A stretch of DNA of 64,000 nt, from positions 792,501 to 856,500 of the forward strand of contig NZ_QRGO01000001.1 of the NCBI RefSeq assembly GCF_003367195.1, given 5' to 3'. The notes under the pieces were generated by a model. The model was given only the letters and a program-made list of their open reading frames with translations. It was not told the DNA's origin and searched no databases. Positions 26,358 to 35,300 of this stretch are shown here, in pieces; within the stretch, counting starts at the first letter, position 1, and every line of letters starts with the position of its first letter. The DNA is from Undibacter mobilis. Its GTDB lineage: Bacteria; Pseudomonadota; Alphaproteobacteria; Rhizobiales; Xanthobacteraceae. The position numbers and the translations under genes are program-made.

Positions 26358-27845
26358 ATGCGTAAAAGGTTGAGCGAACGGAGTTGGCGGAAGGATCGCC
26401 CGTGGCACGCCTGGCTGGCCGTGCCGCTGCTCGCTGTTGTGCTCGCCGGCTGTACGCAGTCACCGGATACGCCGCGTCAGGTTTCGCTGCCGATTCCGCG
26501 CACCATCGATCGCGACGCGCCCGCGCCAGCCACCGTGCGCGAGAACGCGCGCATCCTCGCTTCCTATGGCGGCATCTACGACAATCCGCAGCTGCAGGCC
26601 GAAATCGAACAGACCGTGGCGAAGCTCGTGGCGGCCTCCGAACGGCCGGATCTGAAATATCAGGTCACGATGCTCAACTCGCCGGCGATCAACGCCTTCG
26701 CTTTGCCGAACGGCCATCTGTACATCTCACGCGGCTTGGTCGCGCTGGCCGCCGACAAGGCCGAACTGGCCTCGGTGCTGGCACATGAGATGGGCCATGT
26801 GATCGCGCGTCACGCCGCGATCCGGGAAGAGCAGGCCCGCCAGACGGCACTCGTCAGTCAGGTGGTCAGCGAAGTGCTGAGCGACCCCAATATGGGCGCG
26901 CTGGCGCTGGCGAAATCACGGCTGACGCTCGCCAGCTTCTCGCGCGCGCAGGAATTTGAGGCCGACGGCATCGGCGTCGGCATTTCCTCGCGCGCCGGCT
27001 TCGACAGTTTCGGCGCTGCGCGCTTCCTCACCGCCATGCAGCGCAACGCCGATCTCAAAAGCGGCAGCAAGAGCCAGAACGCCGATCCGACGGTCGCCGA
27101 CTTCATGTCGAGCCATCCAGCGACACCGGAGCGCGTCAAGAACGCACTGGCCAATGCGCGCCAGTTCAGCGGCCCGGGCAATGGTGCGCGCGATCGCGAC
27201 GCCTACCTCGCCTCGATCGACGGCATGGTCTATGGCGAGGACCCGAGTGAAGGGTTCGCCCGCGGCCGGCGCTTCGTGCATCCCAAGCTCGGCTTCACCT
27301 TCGTCGCGCCCAATCACTTCTCGCTCGACAATACGGCGCAGGCCGTGCTCGGCCTCAAGGACGGTGGCGACGAGGCGTTGCGTCTCGACGTCGTCAGCGT
27401 GCCGGCTGAACAGCGCCTCAGCGACTATCTCAAATCGGGCTGGATCGACAATGTCGATGCCGCGAGCGCCGAGGAATTCACCGTCAACGGCTTCCCCGCC
27501 GCCACCGCATCGGCGAAAGGGGAGCGCTGGTCGTTCCGGCTGTTTGCGGTGCGCTTCGGCAGCGATGTCTATCGCTTCATCTTCGCCGCGCGGAATCTCA
27601 CGACCGAGAACGACCGCGCCTTCCGCGAGTCGGTTTCGAGCTTCCGCCGCATGAGCCTCAAGGAAAGCGCCGGCGTGAAGCCGCTGCACATCCGCATCGT
27701 CACCGTGAAGCCCGGCGACACCATCGACAAGCTCGCCGAGCGCATGGCGAGCGATCACAAGCTCAACCGCTTCCTCCTGCTCAACGGCTTCTCGGCGACC
27801 GACAAGCTCAAGCCGGGCGAGAAGGTGAAGCTGGTGATGGAATGA
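26358..27845 (+). CDS. M48-family metalloprotease lipoprotein with C-terminal LysM domain
   Basis: A 495-residue envelope protease like BepA/YfgC. A lipobox LAGC puts the lipidated cysteine at residue 32. The zinc site is H143-E-M-G-H147, with a downstream glutamate in QEFEADGIGV as third ligand. Residues 250-440 form an uncharacterised domain, and residues about 447-494 a LysM-like module (VKPGDTIDKLAERM) that would bind peptidoglycan. The family degrades or helps fold misassembled outer-membrane proteins. The gene starts 3 nt after the SNase-like gene and ends at a strong terminator. Confidence 0.92.
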   Translation: MRKRLSERSWRKDRPWHAWLAVPLLAVVLAGCTQSPDTPRQVSLPIPRTIDRDAPAPATVRENARILASYGGIYDNPQLQAEIEQTVAKLVAASERPDLKYQVTMLNSPAINAFALPNGHLYISRGLVALAADKAELASVLAHEMGHVIARHAAIREEQARQTALVSQVVSEVLSDPNMGALALAKSRLTLASFSRAQEFEADGIGVGISSRAGFDSFGAARFLTAMQRNADLKSGSKSQNADPTVADFMSSHPATPERVKNALANARQFSGPGNGARDRDAYLASIDGMVYGEDPSEGFARGRRFVHPKLGFTFVAPNHFSLDNTAQAVLGLKDGGDEALRLDVVSVPAEQRLSDYLKSGWIDNVDAASAEEFTVNGFPAATASAKGERWSFRLFAVRFGSDVYRFIFAARNLTTENDRAFRESVSSFRRMSLKESAGVKPLHIRIVTVKPGDTIDKLAERMASDHKLNRFLLLNGFSATDKLKPGEKVKLVME

Positions 27846-27868
27846 GTTCCGCCTCATCCTGAGCACCA

Positions 27869-27911
27869 AAACGCAAAAACGGCCGGGGTTTTGCCCCGGC
27901 CGTTTGCGTTT
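27869..27911. terminator. Bidirectional terminator between convergent genes
   Basis: A 10-bp core stem (ACGGCCGGGG with CCCCGGCCGT) is extended by a second AAACGC/GCGTTT stem, with A-rich and T-rich arms on either side. It sits between the stop of the M48 gene and the stop of the leftward dioxygenase-like gene and can serve both. Confidence 0.85.
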
Positions 27912-27928
27912 CAAACCGCGTCCCTTGC

Positions 27929-28891
27929 TTACGCTTCGCCCGCCTCGCGGTTGAGCGTGAATTCGCGCGGCACATCCGGACCCCACAGATAGAACGAGTC
28001 TTCCGGCTTGTGGTCGGCGGACGGCCAGCGATCGTCCTTCGGGATGTAGTCGATATCGCAAGAGTATTCGGCGAACGAGCCCCACGGGTCCATGACGTAG
28101 TGGAAGTAGTTCGAGCCAAGCACATGACGCCCGAGGCCCCAGCCCTTCTGGTAGCCCTTGTCGTGCATGCGCATGGCGCCGAGACCGATGTCGTTGATCG
28201 ACGACACATCCCACGAGCAGTGGTGGAAGCCCGGTGCAGACGACTTCACCAGCGCCAGCAGATGATGATCGCTGCCATGGATGCCGTGCATGAAGGCGAC
28301 GAGATCGGAGGCGCGGTCCGACAAGCGCAGGCCGAGCGTACGCTCGTAGAACTCGATCGACTTGAGCACGTCGGCGGTGAAGATCAACACATGCGACAGC
28401 CGGCGCGGCCGCACCGCCGGCGACGCGGCGCGCGTGGTCGCGGCAGCCTGACCCGGCCCAACCGTATTCCACTCGCTGACGGCCTTCTGGTCCGGCGACA
28501 CTTTCGGTGCCACCTTCACTTCCATCAGGATGCCTTCGTGGTTGCGGAACCAGAAGCCGTTGCTCTCGAAGCCCGGCGGCGGATCGATCAGCTTGATGCC
28601 TTGGCCTTCGATGCGCTTCTTGAGGCGATCGATGTCCTCCGCGTAGCAACCGAACGACAAATGATGCAGCGCCTTGGCCTTGCCTTCGATCACGGAGCCC
28701 CAGGCGTGCTCATGACCGAAGGTTTTGAGCTGCAAGGTATTGCCCTTGCGCACCATATTCAGCCCGAAATTCGTGTAGAAATCGTCCGCTGCGTTCACGT
28801 CGGGAACCGCGAGCACGAACTGATCGAGCGAGTGGATGCCGAACTCATCGGAGCTGGCGGTCGGCGCAACATAGCCGCCGATGGCAGTCAT
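27929..28891 (-). CDS. VOC-family extradiol dioxygenase-like protein (BphC type)
   Basis: A 320-residue protein with two glyoxalase/bleomycin-resistance folds, like type I extradiol ring-cleavage dioxygenases. The C-terminal half keeps the iron triad: His167 (RLSHVLIF), His223/224 (GFHHCSW) and Glu275 (SFAEYSCD). The HH of SDHHLLAL and His of NYFHYV match the other conserved active-site positions. It should cleave a catechol-type ring next to the hydroxyls. No other aromatic-degradation gene is nearby, so the substrate is open. A single-gene unit convergent with the M48 gene. Confidence 0.87.
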   Translation of the reverse strand: MTAIGGYVAPTASSDEFGIHSLDQFVLAVPDVNAADDFYTNFGLNMVRKGNTLQLKTFGHEHAWGSVIEGKAKALHHLSFGCYAEDIDRLKKRIEGQGIKLIDPPPGFESNGFWFRNHEGILMEVKVAPKVSPDQKAVSEWNTVGPGQAAATTRAASPAVRPRRLSHVLIFTADVLKSIEFYERTLGLRLSDRASDLVAFMHGIHGSDHHLLALVKSSAPGFHHCSWDVSSINDIGLGAMRMHDKGYQKGWGLGRHVLGSNYFHYVMDPWGSFAEYSCDIDYIPKDDRWPSADHKPEDSFYLWGPDVPREFTLNREAGEA

Positions 28892-29059
28892 TGCAGTCTC
28901 CCTGAACGATTGTTGTTGTCTTAGCCAGCATCATACCCGCGCACGGACCCGAGGCAACCAGTTCCGCGCGCGGCCCACCCGCGCGCGCCGGTGGGTATTG
29001 CCCACCGCGGCGCGGTGCCGGCCGCCGGGAACGGACGGCGCCGTTCGCGGTTAGCCACG

Positions 29060-29482
29060 ATGGATTTGTCGGATCGCGAAGAGTTCATAAAGGACGTGGC
29101 CCGCGAGGGCCTCGGCGGGTCGCTTGCGATCTACGCGGCCGCCATTTTTGGCGTTCTGGCCCTCATTGCAGTGCCGATCTATGCGGCGGTGGCACCGCAG
29201 GTATACGATAACCCAGCGCCTGAGCCACTCGATCCGCTGCTCCAGGGACCCATCATCGGCAATCGGGTGTCGACACCGTTGCCGCTGTCCCACCTCAAAC
29301 CCGAAATCCTGGCCGATCCCAAATATGCCGCAGAGCTGAACGCCAAAGTGAAGAGGTCCAGCCTTGCGCGCCATCAGACGCCGCATGTTGCGCGTGTTCG
29401 CGAGGGCGAACCGGCCGTCGCAGAGCTTCCCGCGCGCCGCGAGCGGTCCGGCTTTTCCCTGTTCGGTTTATTCGGCGGCTGA
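29060..29482 (+). CDS. Small membrane-anchored protein of unknown function
   Basis: A 140-residue protein I do not recognise. It starts MDLSDREEFIKDVAREG, followed by one transmembrane helix (about residues 19-42, LAIYAAAIFGVLALIAVPIYAA) and a proline-rich, then basic, soluble tail ending GFSLFGLFGG. The topology suggests an inner-membrane anchor with a periplasmic tail. The frame continues upstream to 28991, but that part is low-complexity. It converges with the DUF2066 gene with only 7 nt between stops. Confidence 0.65.
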   Translation: MDLSDREEFIKDVAREGLGGSLAIYAAAIFGVLALIAVPIYAAVAPQVYDNPAPEPLDPLLQGPIIGNRVSTPLPLSHLKPEILADPKYAAELNAKVKRSSLARHQTPHVARVREGEPAVAELPARRERSGFSLFGLFGG

Positions 29483-29489
29483 TGCCCGC

Positions 29490-30350
29490 TCAACGCGGCA
29501 GCTCCGACACCGGCGCGCCGTTGCCCGACAAAGCGCGCATCGCGCCGCGGATAGCGACGCGGAACGCTTCGTCGTAATTGATGCCGCGCGCCGACCATGT
29601 GAAGGCGCGGTCTTGCGCGTCGATATGCCAGGTCGCGATCCAGCCCGTCGCCTTGTCGCTCCACGTCAGGTCGCCGATCAGCGACACCTCGCCCCCGGCA
29701 AGCGGCGTCAGCCGTTCGGCCTTGGCGCGGATCGTGTTAGTCGGCGTCTTCGGCGAGAGTCCGGCCGCGCGCAGCGGCTCCGACGCCGGCAGCACCACCT
29801 TCATGCCGTAGCGCCGTGCCGCATTGTCGAGCGACTCGCGCATGTCCGGATCGAAATCGCCGTCGGCCGCCAGCACGCCGTCGCGCTTGCGCCCGTTGAC
29901 CGTGACGATCATCGTCAGCGCCGGGCGTTTGCCCTTCCACGTCTTGCGACCAAGCGAGGCCAACACGTTATCGATCTTGGCCGGATTGAAGTGGCACGTG
30001 AGGAAGTGAGGCCGGTCGTAGCTGCCCTGCTCATCGTGGATGGCGCGGCCGGACAGCCGATCGAAATAAGAGAAGCTGTCGATGTAATTGCCGGCTTTGG
30101 CGGCCATTGCCGCCACCTCATCCGCACCGAGAATGGTCGCATCACCGGATGCCTTCACCAGCACGTCTTCAAAACAAAGCTGAAAGCCGAGCGGCCGGTT
30201 GCGCTCGTCCTTGCCGGTCACCACCGCCTGCGTCGTATAAATATCCTCAAGCGGGATCGGCGGCGGGGGTTTGGTCTCGGCGGCGAAGGCGGTTGCGATG
30301 GCCGCCTCGATGGCGAGCGTCAACACGACAAAGAACAAGGGCTTGTTCAT
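29490..30350 (-). CDS. DUF2066-like exported protein
   Basis: A 286-residue protein with a clear signal peptide from ATG 30350 (MNKPLFFVVLTLAIEAAIATAFA). The mature part begins PLEDIYTTQAVVTGKDERNRPLGFQLCFEDVLVKASGD, a layout resembling DUF2066 envelope proteins, and ends with a compact domain carrying many charged beta strands. No catalytic motif is recognised. An in-frame start nine codons upstream (30377) is possible but would spoil the signal peptide. It is monocistronic; the carD terminator lies upstream at 30459-30486. Confidence 0.7.
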   Translation of the reverse strand: MNKPLFFVVLTLAIEAAIATAFAAETKPPPPIPLEDIYTTQAVVTGKDERNRPLGFQLCFEDVLVKASGDATILGADEVAAMAAKAGNYIDSFSYFDRLSGRAIHDEQGSYDRPHFLTCHFNPAKIDNVLASLGRKTWKGKRPALTMIVTVNGRKRDGVLAADGDFDPDMRESLDNAARRYGMKVVLPASEPLRAAGLSPKTPTNTIRAKAERLTPLAGGEVSLIGDLTWSDKATGWIATWHIDAQDRAFTWSARGINYDEAFRVAIRGAMRALSGNGAPVSELPR

Positions 30351-30458
30351 GGCCCTGCCTTTCCAGTCTTTGAGCACCCGAACTTTTGCCGTCTTGCGGT
30401 CGAAGTCAAATGCAGAGACTGCATACTGTTGCCCATAGCAGCGACGAAGCGGGCAGCA

Positions 30459-30486
30459 AAAAGCCCGGCATCGCTGCCGGGCTTTT
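30459..30486 (-). terminator. Intrinsic terminator of carD
   Basis: A 12-bp stem AAAAGCCCGGCA/TGCCGGGCTTTT with a 4-nt loop lies 56 nt beyond the carD stop. Read leftward it ends in a run of T, as expected for a terminator of the leftward carD transcript. Confidence 0.85.
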
Positions 30487-30541
30487 CAATTTGTTTTTGC
30501 GCTCAGAGGTCCAGAGGCATTCCGCCTCAATCCTCATTCTT

Positions 30542-31309
30542 TCAGGCCGCTTCTTCCTCGGCCGCGTCGTCGGTGCCAGCCTCTTCGGCGGGCTTGGGAC
30601 CGCGGCGCGGACCCTTGGCGAGCGCGCCTTCGATTTCCTTGACCGCTTCGGTCTCGGTCACCTTCTGCACGGCCGCGATTTCGCGCGACAGGCGGTCGAG
30701 CGCCGCTTCATAGAGTTGGCGTTCGGAGTAGGACTGCTCCGGCTGGGTGTCCGAGCGGAAGAGATCCCGAACCACCTCGGCGATGGCGACGATGTCGCCC
30801 GAGTTGATCTTGGCTTCGTATTCCTGGGCCCGGCGCGACCACATCGTGCGCTTGACGCGAGCGCGGCCCTTGAGGGTCTCGAGCGCCTTCTTCACCAGGG
30901 CCGGTTCGGCGAGCTTGCGCATGCCGACGGAGACGATCTTCGCGGTCGGCACGCGAAGGGTCATCTTGTCCTTGATGAAATTGATGACGAACAGTTCCAG
31001 CTTGGCACCGGCGATTTCCTGCTCCTCAATCGCCATGATCTGGCCCACGCCGTGGGCCGGATAGACGATGAATTCGCTGGTCTTGAAGCCTTGGCGCTGG
31101 GTGGTCTTCTTGTTGGGGGCAGTCGGCATTCCGGGCATTGCTCCTTCACCGGCGGCCTTACGGGCGCCGGCCACTTTGTCTGCGGGGGCCGCAGCGCGGG
31201 GCGTGACCCGGGCGGCATGCGATTTCCGCCGGGGTTCGGCGGATTTTTTCGGCTTCCGGCTCATACCGGAGGGCCCTTTCTTGGACTTTTGACGCGATTT
31301 ACCAGCCAC
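30542..31309 (-). CDS. carD: CarD-family transcription regulator
   Basis: A 255-residue protein. Residues about 74-185 are the CarD/CdnL/TRCF RNA-polymerase-interaction and DNA-contact region (TSEFIVYPAHGVGQIMAIEE and TLRVPTAKIVSVGMRKL). CarD binds the beta subunit of RNA polymerase and stabilises open complexes, notably at rRNA promoters. An alphaproteobacterial Lys/Ala-rich extension precedes the domain, and an acidic Ala/Glu tail follows it. GTG 31309 or ATG 31264 may be the start; neither has a clear ribosome-binding site. It follows fdxA in a gene order common in this group and has its own probable promoter at 31431-31458. Confidence 0.93.
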   Translation of the reverse strand: MAGKSRQKSKKGPSGMSRKPKKSAEPRRKSHAARVTPRAAAPADKVAGARKAAGEGAMPGMPTAPNKKTTQRQGFKTSEFIVYPAHGVGQIMAIEEQEIAGAKLELFVINFIKDKMTLRVPTAKIVSVGMRKLAEPALVKKALETLKGRARVKRTMWSRRAQEYEAKINSGDIVAIAEVVRDLFRSDTQPEQSYSERQLYEAALDRLSREIAAVQKVTETEAVKEIEGALAKGPRRGPKPAEEAGTDDAAEEEAA

Positions 31310-31367
31310 AGCTCACACGTGGATCGCACGCCCTCTATGGAACTTTGGGAAACCCGCGAAAAATAAT

Positions 31368-31386
31368 GCTCCCGGACAGAGGGAGC
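31368..31386 (-). promoter_or_regulatory. Hairpin with T-rich tail in the carD leader
   Basis: Read leftward, GCTCCC pairs with GGGAGC around a 7-nt loop and is followed by ATTATTTTT. It lies 58 nt upstream of GTG 31309 and downstream of the promoter candidate, so it may act as a leader terminator of carD or stop transcripts arriving from fdxA. Confidence 0.5.
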
Positions 31387-31430
31387 TAATCCGTGTGCGG
31401 TGATTGTTCATATTCATTGGGATTTCGCTA

Positions 31431-31458
31431 TATATAGCACATTTTTGGCCAAAATCAA
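31431..31458 (-). promoter_or_regulatory. Probable sigma70-type promoter for carD
   Basis: Read leftward: TTGATT (31458-31453), a 16-nt spacer and TATATA (31436-31431), in the most AT-rich part of the gap. The start of transcription would fall near 31424, giving a leader of about 115 nt. Confidence 0.5.
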
Positions 31459-31596
31459 AGCCTTATGACGTTACAAAACCGCAATAAGGCCGCCCCAGCG
31501 GCCGAAATCGCGGTTCGGTTAACGCCACAGGTAACGCGCCGGGGTAAATGTCCCGCGCTTGGGCAAGGTTCCCGATACGGGGATCGCGGCTGAAAA

Positions 31597-31613
31597 GCCG
31601 GCGATCGGCCGGC
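31597..31613 (-). terminator. Short hairpin after fdxA
   Basis: GCCGGC pairs with GCCGGC around a 5-nt loop, beginning 2 nt after the fdxA stop, and is followed leftward by TTTT. It is a short, weak terminator candidate. Confidence 0.5.
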
Positions 31614-31615
31614 CG

Positions 31616-31954
31616 TCAGTCACCTTCGCCGGGCTTCGGCGAAAAGTGCTTCTCGAGCTTGTCGGCCACGCCGTCCCAGTCCTTGGCGTCGGCGGGCGGG
31701 TCGCGCTTCACCGTGATATTCGGCCAGGTCTTGGCGTACTCGGCATTGAGCTCCAGGAACTTCTCCAGCCCCGGCTCGGTATCCGGCTTGATCGCGTCGG
31801 CCGGGCATTCCGGCTCACAAACGCCGCAGTCGATACACTCGTCCGGATGAATGACGAGCATGTTGTCACCCTCGTAGAAGCAGTCCACGGGACATACTTC
31901 GACGCAGTCCATGTACTTACACTTGATGCAATTCTCAGTGACGACGTAGGTCAT
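31616..31954 (-). CDS. fdxA: Seven-iron ferredoxin FdxA
   Basis: A 112-residue ferredoxin carrying one 3Fe-4S and one 4Fe-4S cluster. The cysteines fit the Azotobacter FdI pattern: Cys9, Cys17 and Cys50 for the 3Fe cluster, Cys21, Cys40, Cys43 and Cys46 for the 4Fe cluster. Cys12 and Cys25 are additional. It is a small cytoplasmic electron carrier of low potential. The C-terminal 50 residues ([18 protein letters not shown]...) are typical of the alphaproteobacterial group. It lies 56 nt downstream of the S4-protein gene. Confidence 0.97.
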   Translation of the reverse strand: MTYVVTENCIKCKYMDCVEVCPVDCFYEGDNMLVIHPDECIDCGVCEPECPADAIKPDTEPGLEKFLELNAEYAKTWPNITVKRDPPADAKDWDGVADKLEKHFSPKPGEGD

Positions 31955-32010
31955 TCATCGACTCCGGGCGGAGGCTCGCGGGGCTTGCGTATCGCAAGCC
32001 TATATAGACT

Positions 32011-32343
32011 TCAAGCAGCCCCTTGGGAGCGGTATCCGCCGCTGTTTTCCAGCATCCGGTAGGTCGCTGCTGCATCGCGCGCCGCGCCGCGTCGATCGCT
32101 AAAGCGGAGCACCTCGACCACCCGCACCGACCGATCCAGCGCCAGCGTGATGACATCCCCGGCCCGCAACAGATGCGCCGGAGCCGTGACGCGCTGGCCA
32201 TTCACCCGCGCATGGCCGGCATCGACCAGCCGGGCCGCGTCGCTGCGCGTGCGCACCATGCGCGCATGCCAGAGCCATTTGTCGATGCGCTGTTTCTCTG
32301 CTCCGCCGCCGGGCCCTTGCGAGGTTTGGCGAAGGTCGCTCAT
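32011..32343 (-). CDS. S4-domain RNA-binding protein (Hsp15/HslR-like)
   Basis: A 110-residue protein whose residues about 18-80 are an S4 RNA-binding domain (IDKWLWHARMVRTRSDAARLVDAGHARVNGQ). In Hsp15 this domain recognises stalled 50S subunits carrying peptidyl-tRNA and helps recycle them. The tail is short and basic. Its ATG shares one base with the helicase stop codon (TGATG), so it is co-translated with that helicase, which fits a common role in RNA handling. Confidence 0.9.
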   Translation of the reverse strand: MSDLRQTSQGPGGGAEKQRIDKWLWHARMVRTRSDAARLVDAGHARVNGQRVTAPAHLLRAGDVITLALDRSVRVVEVLRFSDRRGAARDAAATYRMLENSGGYRSQGAA

Positions 32344-35300
32344 CAGTCCTTGCCCTCGAGCTGCTGCTTCAGCGCAGCGAGCTTGGCGAACGGCGAGTTC
32401 GGATCGGGCGCCTTGTCGCGGCCGCCGGAGCCACCCGGGCGCGCGAAATATTTGTCCCGATCGGCGCGCTCAACCTGATCGCGTTCGCGGCGGCGCGGCG
32501 GGCGCGACTTGTCGCCGCCGTCTCGCTTGTCAGGCCCTTTGTTATTGCCTTTGCCAAACCCCTGGGACTGCCGCTCCATGCGCTGGCGGCGTTCATTGCG
32601 GTCCGGACCCGGACGCGGCTCACGCTCGCGCCGTTGTTCGTTGTAACGCACGCCGCCTGCATCGGCCGGCGCGGTCGCAGCGGCGGCATCAGGCGCGGCT
32701 GCGCCTTCAGTCCCGGCAGCGGCCGCCTGCGGCGGACGCTGGCCACGGCGCGGACGCTGGTGCTGACGGCGTTCGCCGCCGCCATGACCACCCGGACGCC
32801 AGACTTCGACGGTTTCAGGTTCGGCTTTCGTCTCGGCAGCGGGCGCATCGCCTTCAGGCGCCGTCAAGCCATCACCCGCTACCGGCGGCGCGGCTTCGGC
32901 GGCTTCGACAATCGTCGTCGCCTCAACGCCAATTTCCGGCGCAGCGGCTGCAACCGGCTCACTGACCGGCTCCGGTTGCGGCGGCAGCAGTTCGGCCTCC
33001 GGCAGCAACGACAATGACGACACTTCGGCCGCAGGGGCGATTTCGGAAACGGTCTCCGCTGCCGCTTCTGCCACCGGTTCGGCGGGAGCTTCGCTCGCCC
33101 CTTCCGGCGCGATAGTTACAGCGTCGCTCGCAGCCTCCGCCGGTTTGGCTTCCGGCGGTTTCGGCTTGCGGTCCATGCGGTAGCCGAGCGAGCGCAATAT
33201 CGAAGCGAAGTCCTCGCCCGACGCACCGGTGAGCGATGTCATCGCGCCGGTAATAACAAAACCGCGGCCATCGAAAGCGCCGTCAGGCTTCGGCGTCATG
33301 CCCTCACGCCAGGCCAGCGCGGGGCGGATCAGATCGGCCAGCCGCTCCAGGATATCGACGCGCACGGCGCGCTCGCCGCAGATGCGATAGCCGGAGGTCC
33401 GGTACAGGGCCTTCGGCGTGTCCTTGTCGAGCGGAATCGAGGTGCGGCCGGAGGCAGCCAGATGCAACAACTCGGTGACGCCCTTGGCGTCCGGCGCTTC
33501 ATGCTTCAACGCCCAGAGCTGCGTCGCGAGCGAGCGCGGCGCGGGCTTCAGCAGCAGCGGCAGATAGATGTGGTAGGCGCCGAAGCGCACGCCGTATTTG
33601 CGCAAGGTGGCGCGCGAGGGCTGGTCGAGGCCCTTCACCTCCTCCGCAACCTTCTGCCGCTCGAGGACGCCGAGCGCCTCGACAAGCTGGAAGGCAATGC
33701 CACGCGCGACGCCGGTGACATCCTCCGCGGCCGAGAGCGAGAACAGCGGCGCGAGCAGCTTTTCGATGTGGTTGCGGATCCAGAGGTCGAGACGGTTCTG
33801 CACCAGTTCGCGGGCCGGGCCCGTCAGATGCTCATCGGCGATGATGCGCACGCGCGGGCGCAGCGTATCGTCGCCGGCCACGAGCTTGCCGACCAGTTCG
33901 CCGGTCCAGCGCAGTACGCCGTCATTGGCGAGCACGATCTGATCGCTGGATGCTTGCGACAGCTTGGTGGCGCGCGCTTCGATCTCGCCGGCGAGCACTT
34001 TCTGCGCAGCGGCATTGAGCGCCTTGGCTTCCGAGCCTGCGGCCGAAGCGTCGGGCGCAAACATGAACCCGTCGAGGCGACCAATGACATGGCCCTCCAC
34101 GGTGACTTCGCCGGTTTTTCCGATTTGTGTTTCGAGCATCGCGTTCTCTCGCAGCCTCCGCATCAAGACGCTGGTGCGGCGGTCCACGAAGCGTTCCGCC
34201 AGACGCTCGTGCAAAGCGTCCGACAACTTGTCTTCGATCGCACGGGTGACACCCTGCCAATGTTCCGGGTCGGCAAGCCAATCCGGGCGATTGGCAACGT
34301 AAGTCCAGGTCCTGACATGCGCGATCCGGTTGGAGAGGGTGTCGATGTCGCCATCGGTCCGATCAGCCAGAGCGAGCTGACGGGCGAACCAATCTGTAGG
34401 GATGTTACCCTCTCGCATCAAGAAACCATAGAGGGTTACGGCCAATTCGGCGTGGGTCGCCGGCGCGATCTTGCGATAGTCCGGTACCTGACAGACGTCC
34501 CAGAGCCGTGCAACCGCCGGCGCACCGCGCGCCAGCGCCTTTACGTCGTCGTCACGACCGGCGTGATCCAGCACCAGAATATCTTCGCCCGTGGGCGCGC
34601 GCGTCAGGCCCTGTTCCTGCGGCGGCATCGACAGCGATGCCTGCAGCGCGCCGATCGAGGCGAAATCGAGCGCGGAATTCCGCCATTGCAGCATCCGCAC
34701 CGGCTCGAAGGTGTGACTTTCCAGCGCATGCACCAGTTCCTGGTCGAACGGATCGCATCGGCCGGTCGTGCCGAAAGTGCCGTCGCGGGTGGCGCGGCCG
34801 GCCCGGCCGGCGATCTGGCCAAGTTCGGACGGGTTGAGTTTGCGGAACTGGTAACCGTCGAATTTACGGTCCGAAGCAAATGCGACGTGATCGACGTCGA
34901 GATTGAGACCCATGCCGATCGCATCGGTGGCGACCAGATAATCCACATCGCCCGATTGGTACATCGCCACTTGCGCGTTCCGCGTGCGTGGCGAAAGTGC
35001 GCCCAGAACGACAGCCGCGCCGCCCCGCTGGCGGCGGATCAGTTCGGCGATGGCGTAAACTTCCGCCGCGGAAAACGCGACGATGGCCGAGCGCGACGGC
35101 AGCCGGGTGATCTTTTTCTCCCCCGAATAAGTGAGCATCGACAGCCGTGGCCGCGACACAATGTTGGCGCCGGGCAGCAGCCTTTCCACGATGCCGCGCA
35201 TGGTCGCCGCGCCGAGAATGAGTGTTTCTTCGCGCGCGCGCATGTTGAGGATGCGGTCGGTGAAGACATGGCCGCGCTCGAAATCGGCCCCGAGCTGGAT

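Larger units (their letters stand above)
31310..31615. other. Gene-free stretch between fdxA and carD
   Basis: About 300 bases without a credible gene. It holds the fdxA hairpin at its right end, an AT-rich promoter candidate for carD in the middle, and a six-pair hairpin with a T-rich tail in the carD leader. I see no RNA gene. Confidence 0.7.

Noticed and set aside
26916..28649. 577-codon minus-strand frame spanning the M48 gene end and the dioxygenase gene
   Set aside because: It crosses a bidirectional terminator and uses the wrong frame of both real genes.
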